From Eubacterium sp. (GTDB lineage: Bacteria; Bacillota; Clostridia; Oscillospirales; Acutalibacteraceae): a stretch of 64,000 nucleotides of DNA. The stretch spans positions 663,564 to 727,563 of the forward strand of contig JARHZA010000001.1 in the NCBI GenBank assembly GCA_029258375.1. Direction: 5' to 3'. The stretch's first letter is position 1, and every line of letters begins with the position of its first letter. A program made the translations under genes and the position numbers. Shown one piece after another: positions 37,413 to 46,558 of this stretch. Below the pieces are notes generated by a model, which had not been told where the DNA came from, did not search any database, and saw only the letters and a list, made by a program, of their open reading frames with translations.

Positions 37413-38531
37413 ATGAAAATACTATTTGCAACAGGCGGAACTGCAGGACACATAAACCCTGCATTGGCAGTTGCGTCTTATATAAAAGAAAACTATGATA
37501 ATGTAGATATTTTGTTTGTTGGCACAAAAGACCATATGGAATCAAGACTTGTACCAAATGCTGGTTTTGATTTCAAAACAATTGAAATTAGTGGCTTTAG
37601 ACGTTCATTTAGTCCAAGTGCAATTTCACATAATGTTAAGACAGTATGTCAACTTGTTAAATCTAATAGCGCTTGCAAAAAAATAATTGAAGAATTTAAA
37701 CCAGACGTTTGCGTTGGTTTTGGCGGATACGTTTCAGGTCCAGTTCTTCAAAAAGCAGTTAAAATGGGTGTTCCAACTTGTATTCACGAACAAAATGCTT
37801 TTCCTGGCATTACAAATAAAACACTTGCTAAACAAGTAGATAAAGTGCTTGTAACTGTTGAAGATGCTATAAAGCATCTTGATGCAAAAAACAAACCAAT
37901 AGTTACAGGCCTTCCAGTTCGTGGCGAAATTTTAAAAGCTGACAAAGACTTTTCAAGAGCAGAACTTGGCATACCTGAGGACAAGCCACTTGTTTTATCA
38001 TTTGGTGGCTCTTTAGGTGCAAAACCGCTTAATGATGCAATGTATGATATTTTACTTGCAAGTGCAGAAAATGAAAAGTATTGTCATATTCATTCTGTTG
38101 GTACAAACGGTACAGAATATCTTAAAAAGTTTGAAGATGCTGGTTTTGTGAATGGTAAAAAAGGCACAGTTGAAGTAAGGCAGTATATTGATAATATGGA
38201 TATTTGTATGTCTGCTGCAGACCTTGTAATTGGAAGAGCAGGTGCGTCATCTTTGTCAGAGATTGAGGCACTTGGTAAAGCTTCAATTCTTATTCCTAGC
38301 CCTTACGTTGCAGAAAATCATCAGTATCATAATGCAATGGCTCTTGTAAATCGAAATGCTGCAAGAATTATTGAAGAAAAAGATTTAACATCAGAAAAAC
38401 TTAGTTCTCTTATTGATGAAATACTTTCAGATAAAAATGAACTTGCAAACATTGAAAACAATGCAAAAAATATGGCAATTACAAATGCTTCTGAAAGAAT
38501 TGCAAATATAATTGTTAGTTTAATCAAATAG
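37413..38531 (+). CDS. murG: UDP-GlcNAc transferase MurG
   Basis: MurG converts lipid I to lipid II at the membrane. It has the N-terminal GGTAGHINPALA glycine loop, VGFGGYVSGPVL, HEQNAFPGITNK and the C-terminal donor site GRAGASSLSEIEALGKASILIPSP. 372 residues. ATG 37413 follows TAGGAGATAAT. Confidence 0.97.
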   Translation: MKILFATGGTAGHINPALAVASYIKENYDNVDILFVGTKDHMESRLVPNAGFDFKTIEISGFRRSFSPSAISHNVKTVCQLVKSNSACKKIIEEFKPDVCVGFGGYVSGPVLQKAVKMGVPTCIHEQNAFPGITNKTLAKQVDKVLVTVEDAIKHLDAKNKPIVTGLPVRGEILKADKDFSRAELGIPEDKPLVLSFGGSLGAKPLNDAMYDILLASAENEKYCHIHSVGTNGTEYLKKFEDAGFVNGKKGTVEVRQYIDNMDICMSAADLVIGRAGASSLSEIEALGKASILIPSPYVAENHQYHNAMALVNRNAARIIEEKDLTSEKLSSLIDEILSDKNELANIENNAKNMAITNASERIANIIVSLIK

Positions 38532-38619
38532 TATTAAATATATTTATAATATAAAATCTCTTAACAAATTCATCTGCTTTGCATAGTATAAATAAGATTA
38601 TGCACAGTAGGTGAATTAT

Positions 38620-39897
38620 TTGGAAAAATTACTTGTTAATGGCAATAATCTGCTTGGTGGTGAAATTGCAGTTCACGGTGCCAAAAATTCTGTATTGCCA
38701 ATTTTAGCTGCAAGTTTACTTGTTGAAGGAAAAAGTGTTATACATAACGTTCCAAAGTTGTCTGATGTTGATGAATCAATAAATATACTAAATTATCTTG
38801 GCGCAAAAGTTAAAAGAGAAAATAGTACTTTAATAATAGATACAACAAATATAACTAACAATGCAATTCCCGAGGAAATGATGCGAAAAATGCGTTCCTC
38901 GATTATTTTTTTAGGTTCTTTGTTGTCACGTTTAAAAGAAGTGTATTTATGCTATCCTGGTGGTTGTGATATAGGAATAAGGCCAATTGATTTGCATCTT
39001 AGTTCACTTAGAAGTTTAGGTGCTTCAATAGTAGAAAATGGGAATTGTATTTGTTGCAAATGCCAAAATCTTCATGGTGCAAAAATTATTTTATCTTTTC
39101 CAAGTGTTGGCGCAACTGAAAATATAATAATTTCATCTGTACTTGCAAAAGGCAGAACAACAATTATAAACGCAGCACGTGAACCGGAAATCTCAGATCT
39201 TGCAACTTATTTGAATTTGTGTGGAGCAAAGATATTTGGCGCAGGAGAAGGCACTATCGAAATTGAAGGAGTAGATAGGCTGCATTCTGCCGAACATACT
39301 ATTATTCCAGATAGAATCGTTGCAGCAACATATATGAGTATAGCGTCTATAAATTCGCAAGAACTTATTATAAACAATGTTAAACCAAGTCATTTGAATC
39401 CTGTAATCCCTGTTTTTATGGAAATGGGATGTAAGATATATTTATCGAAAGATAGTTTAAAAATAGTGTCACCTAAAAGACTTAAAAGGGTAAGAACTAT
39501 AAAAACTATGCCTTATCCAGGTTTTCCAACAGATTGTCAAGCTGTTGTTATGGCTGCACTAACAAAGGCAAAGGGTACAACTGTTATAAACGAAAGTATT
39601 TTTGAAAATCGTTTTAAGCATATAAGTGAACTTAATCGGTTTGGTGCAGAAATTACTGTTAATGATAGAGTTGCAATAGTTAATGGCGTAAAAAACCTTT
39701 ATTCAGCAAATGTATATTGCACTGATTTAAGGGGTGGCGCTTCATTATTAGTTGCTGCTCTTTCAGCAGATGGAACTTCAACAATAGGCAATATTTATCA
39801 TATTGATAGAGGTTATGAGGATATAGAAAATAATCTTGCACTTATCGGTGCAGATATTAAGAGGATAAATCATGAAAAAAAAGGCGAGAAGAATTGA
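38620..39897 (+). CDS. murA: UDP-GlcNAc 1-carboxyvinyltransferase MurA
   Basis: MurA commits UDP-GlcNAc to peptidoglycan by adding enolpyruvate; it is the fosfomycin target. It has the GAKNSVLPILAASLL motif and a PGGCDIGIRPIDLHL loop with the catalytic Cys retained. About 425 residues. GTG 38611 opens the frame, but AGGTGA overlaps it and suits TTG 38620 (MEKLLVNG). It overlaps divIB by 26 bases. Confidence 0.95.
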   Translation: MEKLLVNGNNLLGGEIAVHGAKNSVLPILAASLLVEGKSVIHNVPKLSDVDESINILNYLGAKVKRENSTLIIDTTNITNNAIPEEMMRKMRSSIIFLGSLLSRLKEVYLCYPGGCDIGIRPIDLHLSSLRSLGASIVENGNCICCKCQNLHGAKIILSFPSVGATENIIISSVLAKGRTTIINAAREPEISDLATYLNLCGAKIFGAGEGTIEIEGVDRLHSAEHTIIPDRIVAATYMSIASINSQELIINNVKPSHLNPVIPVFMEMGCKIYLSKDSLKIVSPKRLKRVRTIKTMPYPGFPTDCQAVVMAALTKAKGTTVINESIFENRFKHISELNRFGAEITVNDRVAIVNGVKNLYSANVYCTDLRGGASLLVAALSADGTSTIGNIYHIDRGYEDIENNLALIGADIKRINHEKKGEKN

Positions 39898-40777
39898 AAT
39901 AGAAAAGCCTGAAACTTCAAACTATTCGTTTGATCCAACACACTTAGAGCCTCCTAAAATTTATAGGGAAGATCAAAGAATCGAGCGTTATACAAATAAC
40001 AAAAGTGAAGTTAGAAAAAAACCAAAAGTAAAAAGAAGACTAAAAAAGAAAGTTAGAAATGCACTCATTGTGATTTTACTTTTTATTATTTTAATTTCTG
40101 TTGGTGTGGTATTGTCGCTTACAACTTTTTTTAATATAGAAAATATAAATGTTACAGGTAGCGAAATTTATACCACTCAAGAGATTATAGATAATTGTGG
40201 TATTGATTACGGTGAAAATTTATTTTTATTAAATAAAGAAAGTGCTAAAGAAAAGCTTGAAAAGAATTTGCCTTATATATATGATGCTAAAATAAAAATT
40301 AAACTTACTAATGTAGTTAATATTGAAATTACAGACGCAGTGGCATCATACACAATTAAGAATAAAGATAATACTTTTATTCTGCTTGATGATAAGTTTA
40401 AAGTGCTTAATAATATGTCTGCAGAGAATGTAGAAGGCACTGTAAATATAGTCGATTCAAAGATATCAAGTGCCGAAACAGGTAGTAAAATTGTGTTTGA
40501 CAACGATAGTATTAGTGAATGTTTATCTAAAATATCTTCTGCAGTTAAGGACACACAAATGACAGAAGCTACTGCTATTAGCAGTGAAGGATTTGACAAA
40601 AACTTTATAATTTATGAAGATAGAATTACATTTGAATTAGGTAATTGTGAAAATTTAGAAAATAAAGTTTATAAAGGGTTAGCTGCTTGCGAAAAAATCA
40701 ATGCCAACAATCCAAAGGCAAAAGGCAAAATTGATTTGAGCGATGACAAGCAAATATACTTTACAGAAGAATATTGA
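39872..40777 (+). CDS. divIB: division protein DivIB/FtsQ
   Basis: 301 residues: a basic cytoplasmic tail (1-65), one membrane helix (ALIVILLFIILISVGVVLSL), a POTRA domain (FFNIENINVTGSEIYTTQEI...), and a C-terminal beta domain. It forms the trimer with FtsL and DivIC that activates septal synthesis. The start lies inside the murA 3' end after AAGAGGAT. Last gene of the long dcw transcript before the separate ftsZ promoter. Confidence 0.9.
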   Translation: MKKKARRIEIEKPETSNYSFDPTHLEPPKIYREDQRIERYTNNKSEVRKKPKVKRRLKKKVRNALIVILLFIILISVGVVLSLTTFFNIENINVTGSEIYTTQEIIDNCGIDYGENLFLLNKESAKEKLEKNLPYIYDAKIKIKLTNVVNIEITDAVASYTIKNKDNTFILLDDKFKVLNNMSAENVEGTVNIVDSKISSAETGSKIVFDNDSISECLSKISSAVKDTQMTEATAISSEGFDKNFIIYEDRITFELGNCENLENKVYKGLAACEKINANNPKAKGKIDLSDDKQIYFTEEY

Positions 40778-40918
40778 TTTTTTCAGTGTAAAGAAATGTA
40801 CTTTACAAAAAATTCCAATTTTCAACAATGTTTTTATATGTTGTGCAAAACCAACAAAATAAATTAATTTCCTTATTGAATATTTGATAACAATATTTAA
40901 TTAAAATGAAAATAAATA

Positions 40919-40947
40919 TTGCAAAAGAATTACAATATTGTTACAAT
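40919..40947 (+). promoter_or_regulatory. sigma-A-type promoter for ftsZ
   Basis: TTGCAA (40919-40924) and TACAAT (40942-40947) are 17 bases apart, 62 bases before the ftsZ ATG, within a 232-base gap after divIB. A TTTTCAACA nonamer resembling a DnaA box lies upstream near 40820. Confidence 0.65.
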
Positions 40948-41009
40948 AATGTATGTAAGAAACCATATAGGTATTTTAGCTATTTTACATATTTAAGGAG
41001 AATTAAAAC

Positions 41010-42101
41010 ATGGGACGTTATGAAATTGATACAGATGACACAAAAGTTGTTTCTATAAAAGTTGTTGGTGTAGGCGGCGGCGGTGGAAACGCTGTTAACC
41101 GCATGGTACATTGCAACATTCAAGATGTTGATTTTGTTGCAGTAAATAGTGATAAGCCTGCTCTTGCTAATTCAACAGCAGCACACAAAATTTTAATCGG
41201 TGAAAAAGCTACTAAAGGTCTTGGCGCTGGTGCTAAACCTGAAATCGGAACAAAAGCTGCAGAAGAAAGCCGTGAAGCTCTTACAGATGTTCTTACTGGT
41301 TCAGAAATGGTATTTATTACAGCTGGTATGGGTGGCGGAACAGGTACTGGTGCAGCTCCTGTTGTTGCTAAAATTGCAAAGGATCTTGGTATCCTCACAG
41401 TTGGTGTTGTAACAACTCCTTTTGCTTTCGAAGGTAAGCGTCGTATGAATCAAGCACAAGCAGGTATTGAAGATCTTGCTCAGTATGTTGATTCTCTTAT
41501 GGTTATTCCAAACGAAAACCTTAAATTTGTTACAGAAGAAAGAATTACTCTTCTTAACGCTTTTGAAATCGCAAACGATGTTCTTCGTCAAGGTGTACAA
41601 TCAATTTCAGATCTTGTTAATGCAACAGGTCTTGTTAACTGTGACTTTGCAGACGTTACAGAAATTATGAAAGATGCTGGCTACGCTCATATGGGTGTTG
41701 GTCGTGGTAAAGGTAAAGATAAGGCTGAAATCGCTGCTCAACAAGCAATCTCAAGCCCACTTCTTAATACATCAATTGATGGTGCTCGTGGCGTTCTTCT
41801 TAACATTACAGCATCAACTGATATCGGACTTGAAGAAATCGATGTTGCTTCAACAATCGTTACAAATGCAGTTCATCCTGATTGTGAAATCATTTGGGGT
41901 GCTAACTTCGATGAAGATCTTGAAGATGAAATGATCATCACAGTTATTGCAACTCGTTTTGGTGAAAATGGTCCTGGAGAACCAATTAAATCAACAACTG
42001 CAAATATTGAAGTTGCTCCTCCAGTTGCAGCTGCTCCAAGCAGTTTTTCAGCAAACGATGATGATGCGTTCAGCGATATCGTAAGCTTCTTCAAAAAGTA
42101 A
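41010..42101 (+). CDS. ftsZ: cell division GTPase FtsZ
   Basis: FtsZ assembles the division ring. It has GVGGGGGNAVNRM, the tubulin signature GGGTGTGAAP, the T7 loop NATGLVNCDFADVTEIM, and a short C-terminal linker ending FSDIVSFFKK, a membrane/FtsA/SepF-binding peptide. 363 residues. AAGGAGAA precedes the ATG. Codon use is visibly more biased than in neighbours (GTT, CTT, GCT endings), as expected for high expression. Confidence 0.98.
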   Translation: MGRYEIDTDDTKVVSIKVVGVGGGGGNAVNRMVHCNIQDVDFVAVNSDKPALANSTAAHKILIGEKATKGLGAGAKPEIGTKAAEESREALTDVLTGSEMVFITAGMGGGTGTGAAPVVAKIAKDLGILTVGVVTTPFAFEGKRRMNQAQAGIEDLAQYVDSLMVIPNENLKFVTEERITLLNAFEIANDVLRQGVQSISDLVNATGLVNCDFADVTEIMKDAGYAHMGVGRGKGKDKAEIAAQQAISSPLLNTSIDGARGVLLNITASTDIGLEEIDVASTIVTNAVHPDCEIIWGANFDEDLEDEMIITVIATRFGENGPGEPIKSTTANIEVAPPVAAAPSSFSANDDDAFSDIVSFFKK

Positions 42102-42122
42102 TTTAATAGTTATAAAAACGTT

Positions 42123-42155
42123 AAAAGGATTGAACTTTTGTTCAGTCCTTTTTTT
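42123..42155 (+). terminator. intrinsic terminator after ftsZ
   Basis: AAAAGGATTGAAC and TTCAGTCCTTTT pair (one wobble) around TTTTG and end in seven T residues. Confidence 0.92.
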
Positions 42156-42205
42156 GTATATATAAAATTGCGTACTTTTTGTCAAAATGAATAAAATTTT
42201 AAAAT

Positions 42206-42326
42206 TGTGGAAAACTTTATTAAAAACAGCAAATAATCAAATATCTTGAACATTTCCCACAATATTTTCCACAATAAAATGTGCAAATACCCATAGTTTT
42301 CAACATACTTAACATAGTTTTCAACA
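42206..42326. promoter_or_regulatory. cluster of DnaA-box-like nonamers
   Basis: In the 368-base gap after ftsZ: TGTGGAAAA (42206, minus), TTTCCCACA (42253), TTTTCCACA (42265), TTTTCAACA (42297) and TTTTCAACA (42318). These differ by one or two bases from the DnaA box TTATCCACA. The last two lie in a direct repeat CATAGTTTTCAACATA. No gene was found in the gap. Binding is inferred. Confidence 0.45.
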
Positions 42327-42376
42327 TATATTTAAACATTTGAAATTAGTCAAGTACTTTTAATTAAAAATAATAA

Positions 42377-42417
42377 AAAACCTATATACATTTCTTGTAT
42401 ATAGGTTTTCTTTTTTT
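42377..42417. terminator. strong bidirectional hairpin terminator
   Basis: AAAACCTATATACA and TGTATATAGGTTTT form a perfect 14-bp stem around TTTCT, with T tracts on the plus side and A tracts (T on minus) on the other. It lies 53 bases past the alpha-mannosidase stop and suits that gene as well as readthrough from ftsZ. Confidence 0.88.
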
Positions 42418-42469
42418 GCCTGCATATTTTAATGAATATTTTTTTAGTTTTGTAAAAAAATTACTAAAA

Positions 42470-45400
42470 TTAAAAATGTTTTTTTATAAAATTATTTAAA
42501 GAATTTTTTGTTTTTTCGATTTTTATTTTACTATCATTTTTAGATTTCATCATTTTTTGTTTTACATCTGTAACTAAACCATTTGTTTTTTGAACAACTT
42601 TTTCAACTGGTGCAATTTTGCCAAATTCGTAATTATCATCATTAAGATTATCAATAAGATTTGTTGAAATCGTTGTGTTAGATTTTTTGTTAAGTGCAGT
42701 TATTGCAAAAATAATAATATCGTTATTTTTTGGCAAAATAATTTTATGTTCATTTTTGATTTTAAATCTGTACATAAAAAAATATGCTTTTGCATTGGAA
42801 AGATCTTTATTATTACAATGTAGGTGTGTGAATTCTATAGCTGTATTTGCGTCTTTTAAATATGCTTTTTGGTTTAATCCAAACATATCCCATGTTCCAA
42901 TTGGCTCGTTAAATGAATGAACAGTTATTTCCTTTTTCTTAGAACCTATTGAAAATTCAACTTTTTGATCAGTGGTAGTTGATGCTGCTATAATGCAAAT
43001 TTCTTTTGTTTCTTTTGGTATTTCAATTTCTTGTCCATCAGAAATTAAAATATCAAAATCTTTATTGTTTATAGAAGTATCAAAATGAATTCCACCAATA
43101 TTTAGTGAATTTGGCCGCTGTTCTAAAGGAAGGGAACAGTTAGTCCCAGCTAAATTACTTGTGTCTCTTTTTTTGTTTGAAGTAAATCCATTTGTATTAT
43201 ATTTAATTTTAATTGGTGTTGATGAATTTATAATATCCTTTTTTTCTTCGTTTAGATTTATTCTAAATGATTTTACTTCAAAAGGTTTTATATTAAAAAT
43301 CAATTCATCAAGTTCACATTGTACATTATTTTTGAACTCTTCATTAGCAAAAACTTCATTACATTTTTCAATATTTCTAAAGAATTTTACAGATACATTT
43401 TCTTGATTTTTGCCATTAGGTTCAGTAACCCTTAATATAAATCCATTGCCGTTTTCAGCTTTTTTTATAGTTTTTATAAGGATATTTCCATTTGTTATTT
43501 TGGCAAAAGAAAACTCATCTTTGAATTCTCCATTGTTTCGTAAATCTGATTGAAAGGCTATAAGTGGTTTTTGAAATAATTCATTTTGAATTTGTGTATC
43601 TTCATTAAAATTGCCACTGTGACTGAAAATTCCAAACGAAAAAATATTTCTTCCTATATCTTGTAAATCTTGGCGAGATTCGTTGTTAAAAGCACCTGCT
43701 GGTGTGTGAATACAAGTTAAACGTAATGTGTTGTTATTTGGTTTATCCCAACCATATTTACAATCTGAAAAAATAGATACTCCAAAACTATTATCTTCAT
43801 CACTTATGTCAGCCCACTTTTGAGCAGGAACTTCGTACATATTTTCGCTATTTGTTTTTCTTTTTATAACACCAATACCAAGGTCATAATTTGCGTATTC
43901 GTTATAAGCAGAAAAAGGAAAAATAACTTTAAGCATTTTCCTTCTTGATTGCCAGTCAACAAAATTATAAACAGATATATATTTGCTTTCGCTTGAAAGG
44001 GAAATGATTTGTGTAACCTTAGAATAGTCAATTTCTCTTGTTACTTTTATTGCAATTTTCGCCGGACCGTTTTCAACAATTTCAAACTTAGGAGAATTTG
44101 CATAGCAAAATGGTTCACTATCTATATCGCTTTTGTTTATTTCCCAACTTGGATATCTTTTTGAACCTGTGTCATTAAGTAGTGCAAGTTTAACTGGAGA
44201 TTCAAGAATTTGTTTGTTAAGTTCTTTATCTGTTATAGATGCAATATCACCATTTTTGTTTAGAATAACCTTATATTTACTATTTTCTAAACTATGTTCA
44301 GTAACAACTAAATCAGTTTTTAATTTGCATGTTTCGTTAGATGGAATAATGTTATAAACTTTAAACCCAAGTGCTTTTACGTTTGCAACAAAACTAATAT
44401 CAAATTCTTTACCAGTTTTCTTAATTACTTGGCTTGGCACTTCGTTTTCTTCTTTATCTAAAACCTTAATAAATTTGCAGTTGTGCTTCATTTTTATATG
44501 TGCGTTAACATTATCTTTCCTATCAAAACAAGAAGGGTTGTTAACTATAACTGCACATTCGTCTGTAAAACTTGTATCTAATTTATTAGTAATAGCATCA
44601 ACTGCACCCACGTATTCGTTTTTAAATTCATTAAGAGAAACGTAATAGTCGTTGCAACTATCATTATAAACTTCCATAATAGAAGTACCTGTAATGTCAT
44701 CGTGAAAATGGTGGCGAATTACACGTTTCCATGCTTTTGTAATATTATCAGTAGGGTAATCGTAAACGCCTAAAACATCAGCTGTAACGCATGCTTTTTC
44801 TGTTAGGTCTGCCAAAATTTCATTTTGTGCATTTAGCCTTTTAACCATTGTTCTTGATGTGTATGCACCTGTGCCATGACTTGTCATAATAAGTTCGCCA
44901 TCAAATACTGGTAACTTCTTTTTGTCTTTTTCAGATAGGTTGTCAAGGTCATTAAAAAAGTTCTGAGTAGATGATGATAATACTTCTAAAATATTCAAAT
45001 CATTTTCTTTAATAGCATTTTCAAGGTTAATAACACTGTTTTCATCAGGTGCACCGCCTAAATCTCCAACACCGTAGTAATTAAGAGTTTGTGGAAATTC
45101 ATATTTTTCGCCGTTTGCATTGATTTTGTCTATAATAACATTGTCTTTTCTAATATTATCTTGAAGTTTAGAACGATATGATTTAGCATCAATCGCAGCA
45201 AAAACTTTTGACCCGTCTACACCTTGCCAATAACCTATATCAAATGGAATACCATTTGCACAGCCCCAAGTTAATTTTTGGGTGCTGAATCCTTTAAGCC
45301 CTGAATGCGCCATTATTGTTGGTAACGCATAACTAAAACCAAAACAGTCAGGCAGAAAAATATCGCAAGTTTCTTTGCCAAATTTATTTTTAAAATAACT

Positions 45401-45724
45401 GTTTCCATAAAGTATATTTCTAAATAATGATTCTGGTGAAGGAATATTTACATCGCCATTTTCATAACTTGAACCACAAGGACACCATTTTCCATCATTA
45501 ACATATTTTTTAATAGTTTCAAAATATTCGCTATAATATTCTTCAATTAGTTCATAACGATAGACACCCTCAAAATTAAAACAATAATGAGGGTGTTTTT
45601 TGAATAAATATAAGTTTTTAGAAATTGTGTTTGGAATGTATTCTTCAATAGTTGTAGCAAGATTCCATCTCCAAACGGTGTCAAGGTGAGCAGTTGCAAT
45701 TAAGTATGCTCTTTTTGATTTCAT
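42470..45724 (-). CDS. alpha-mannosidase, glycoside hydrolase family 38
   Basis: 1084 residues. The N-terminal domain has GH38 features: TAHLDTVWRWN (zinc ligands His-x-Asp), FLPDCFGFSYALP around the catalytic nucleophile Asp (the first D), and HHFHDDITGTSIMEVYND with the further zinc-region His. Beta-sandwich domains follow. There is no signal peptide, so it should act in the cytoplasm on imported mannosides, such as N-glycan fragments. The C-terminal 100 residues are Lys/Asn-rich and probably an extra tail. The start follows a TAAGGT site just after the 72-residue gene's stop. Confidence 0.92.
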   Translation of the reverse strand: MKSKRAYLIATAHLDTVWRWNLATTIEEYIPNTISKNLYLFKKHPHYCFNFEGVYRYELIEEYYSEYFETIKKYVNDGKWCPCGSSYENGDVNIPSPESLFRNILYGNSYFKNKFGKETCDIFLPDCFGFSYALPTIMAHSGLKGFSTQKLTWGCANGIPFDIGYWQGVDGSKVFAAIDAKSYRSKLQDNIRKDNVIIDKINANGEKYEFPQTLNYYGVGDLGGAPDENSVINLENAIKENDLNILEVLSSSTQNFFNDLDNLSEKDKKKLPVFDGELIMTSHGTGAYTSRTMVKRLNAQNEILADLTEKACVTADVLGVYDYPTDNITKAWKRVIRHHFHDDITGTSIMEVYNDSCNDYYVSLNEFKNEYVGAVDAITNKLDTSFTDECAVIVNNPSCFDRKDNVNAHIKMKHNCKFIKVLDKEENEVPSQVIKKTGKEFDISFVANVKALGFKVYNIIPSNETCKLKTDLVVTEHSLENSKYKVILNKNGDIASITDKELNKQILESPVKLALLNDTGSKRYPSWEINKSDIDSEPFCYANSPKFEIVENGPAKIAIKVTREIDYSKVTQIISLSSESKYISVYNFVDWQSRRKMLKVIFPFSAYNEYANYDLGIGVIKRKTNSENMYEVPAQKWADISDEDNSFGVSIFSDCKYGWDKPNNNTLRLTCIHTPAGAFNNESRQDLQDIGRNIFSFGIFSHSGNFNEDTQIQNELFQKPLIAFQSDLRNNGEFKDEFSFAKITNGNILIKTIKKAENGNGFILRVTEPNGKNQENVSVKFFRNIEKCNEVFANEEFKNNVQCELDELIFNIKPFEVKSFRINLNEEKKDIINSSTPIKIKYNTNGFTSNKKRDTSNLAGTNCSLPLEQRPNSLNIGGIHFDTSINNKDFDILISDGQEIEIPKETKEICIIAASTTTDQKVEFSIGSKKKEITVHSFNEPIGTWDMFGLNQKAYLKDANTAIEFTHLHCNNKDLSNAKAYFFMYRFKIKNEHKIILPKNNDIIIFAITALNKKSNTTISTNLIDNLNDDNYEFGKIAPVEKVVQKTNGLVTDVKQKMMKSKNDSKIKIEKTKNSLNNFIKKHF

Positions 45725-45733
45725 AATAAAACC

Positions 45734-45952
45734 TTACTTTTCAATAATTTCATAAGTGAATTCATATTTTTCTTGAAGCGCTTTAACTTTTTCCTCATTG
45801 TCAGCAACAAATGATTCACTGTAAATTGATTTTCCGTCAACGCAGTAGTCTTTAACTATTTGGTTAAGTTCATCCCATGCTTCGTCAGACTTGTCGTATC
45901 CGTCTTCAAATTTAATTAAAAATTCTTTGTGTTTAGGTAATCTTACTTTCAT
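45734..45952 (-). CDS. small acidic protein of unknown function
   Basis: I do not recognise this 72-residue protein (starts KVRLPKHKEFLIKFEDGYDK). It is soluble, rich in Glu/Asp/Lys, with a likely alpha/beta fold and no Cys cluster. AGGAGAA precedes the ATG. It lies 9 bases upstream of the alpha-mannosidase, whose ribosome site contains its stop, so the two are co-translated. Upstream (45960-46030) is very AT-rich sequence with repeated TATAATGTAATT elements that may include its promoter. Confidence 0.75.
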   Translation of the reverse strand: MKVRLPKHKEFLIKFEDGYDKSDEAWDELNQIVKDYCVDGKSIYSESFVADNEEKVKALQEKYEFTYEIIEK

Positions 45953-46031
45953 AACTTTTCTCCTATATTTTTATTTATTATAATGTAATTTATAATGTAA
46001 TTAAATTATAAACATTATATATATAATGAAG

Positions 46032-46496
46032 TTATATATCAAGTGTATCTTTTTGTTCTTTAAGTTTATCTTCAATCATTTTTCTAAGAACTGTTTCAAA
46101 TTTAACATCTTGTTCCTTAGTTCTTTTTGAAGGTCCTTTTAAATGTTTGCCAGCCATTCTTGCTTTTTTTGCAGCGTGGCGAGTTGCAAGAAGTAGGTCA
46201 ATGTTTTGATTGTCAATTATCATACCATTTTGTGTAATAGGACAACCTTTTTTTGCAAGTGCCATTGCAGATAAGCCATAGTCTTGAGTTACTACAATAT
46301 CTCCACTGTGAATCTCATTTACAAGTGCATAATCTGCGCTGTCAGCACCTTTGCCAACAGTTATTATTTTAATATCTTCATAATAAAAAATGTGACTTGT
46401 GTCGCAAAAAATTATAACTTCAATATTATATTCATTTGCAATTTTTATTGCGTTTTTTGTAACGGGGCAACCGTCTGCATCAATTAAAATTCTCAT
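46032..46496 (-). CDS. YaiI/YqxD family protein (UPF0178, DUF188)
   Basis: 154 residues. The conserved N-terminus MRILIDADGCPVTKNAI, the VTQDYGLSAMALAKKG segment and the RMAGKHLKGPSKRT region define UPF0178, a PIN-like nuclease-fold family of unknown function. It is divergent from the phosphatase gene with 62 bases between the starts. Confidence 0.93.
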   Translation of the reverse strand: MRILIDADGCPVTKNAIKIANEYNIEVIIFCDTSHIFYYEDIKIITVGKGADSADYALVNEIHSGDIVVTQDYGLSAMALAKKGCPITQNGMIIDNQNIDLLLATRHAAKKARMAGKHLKGPSKRTKEQDVKFETVLRKMIEDKLKEQKDTLDI

Positions 46497-46558
46497 ACAT
46501 TTATTTTAACATAATTGTATATACGTTGTAAATATGATAAAATGTTCGTGGTGATATT

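Noticed and set aside
41120-41670. Long ORFs overlapping ftsZ on both strands
   Set aside because: They arise from the biased codon use of ftsZ; composition is Leu/Lys-rich shadow sequence.
42206-42326. Chromosomal replication origin
   Set aside because: Nonamers are imperfect, and dnaA, dnaN, rpmH and gyrB are not nearby; the genes around it are ftsZ and a mannosidase.
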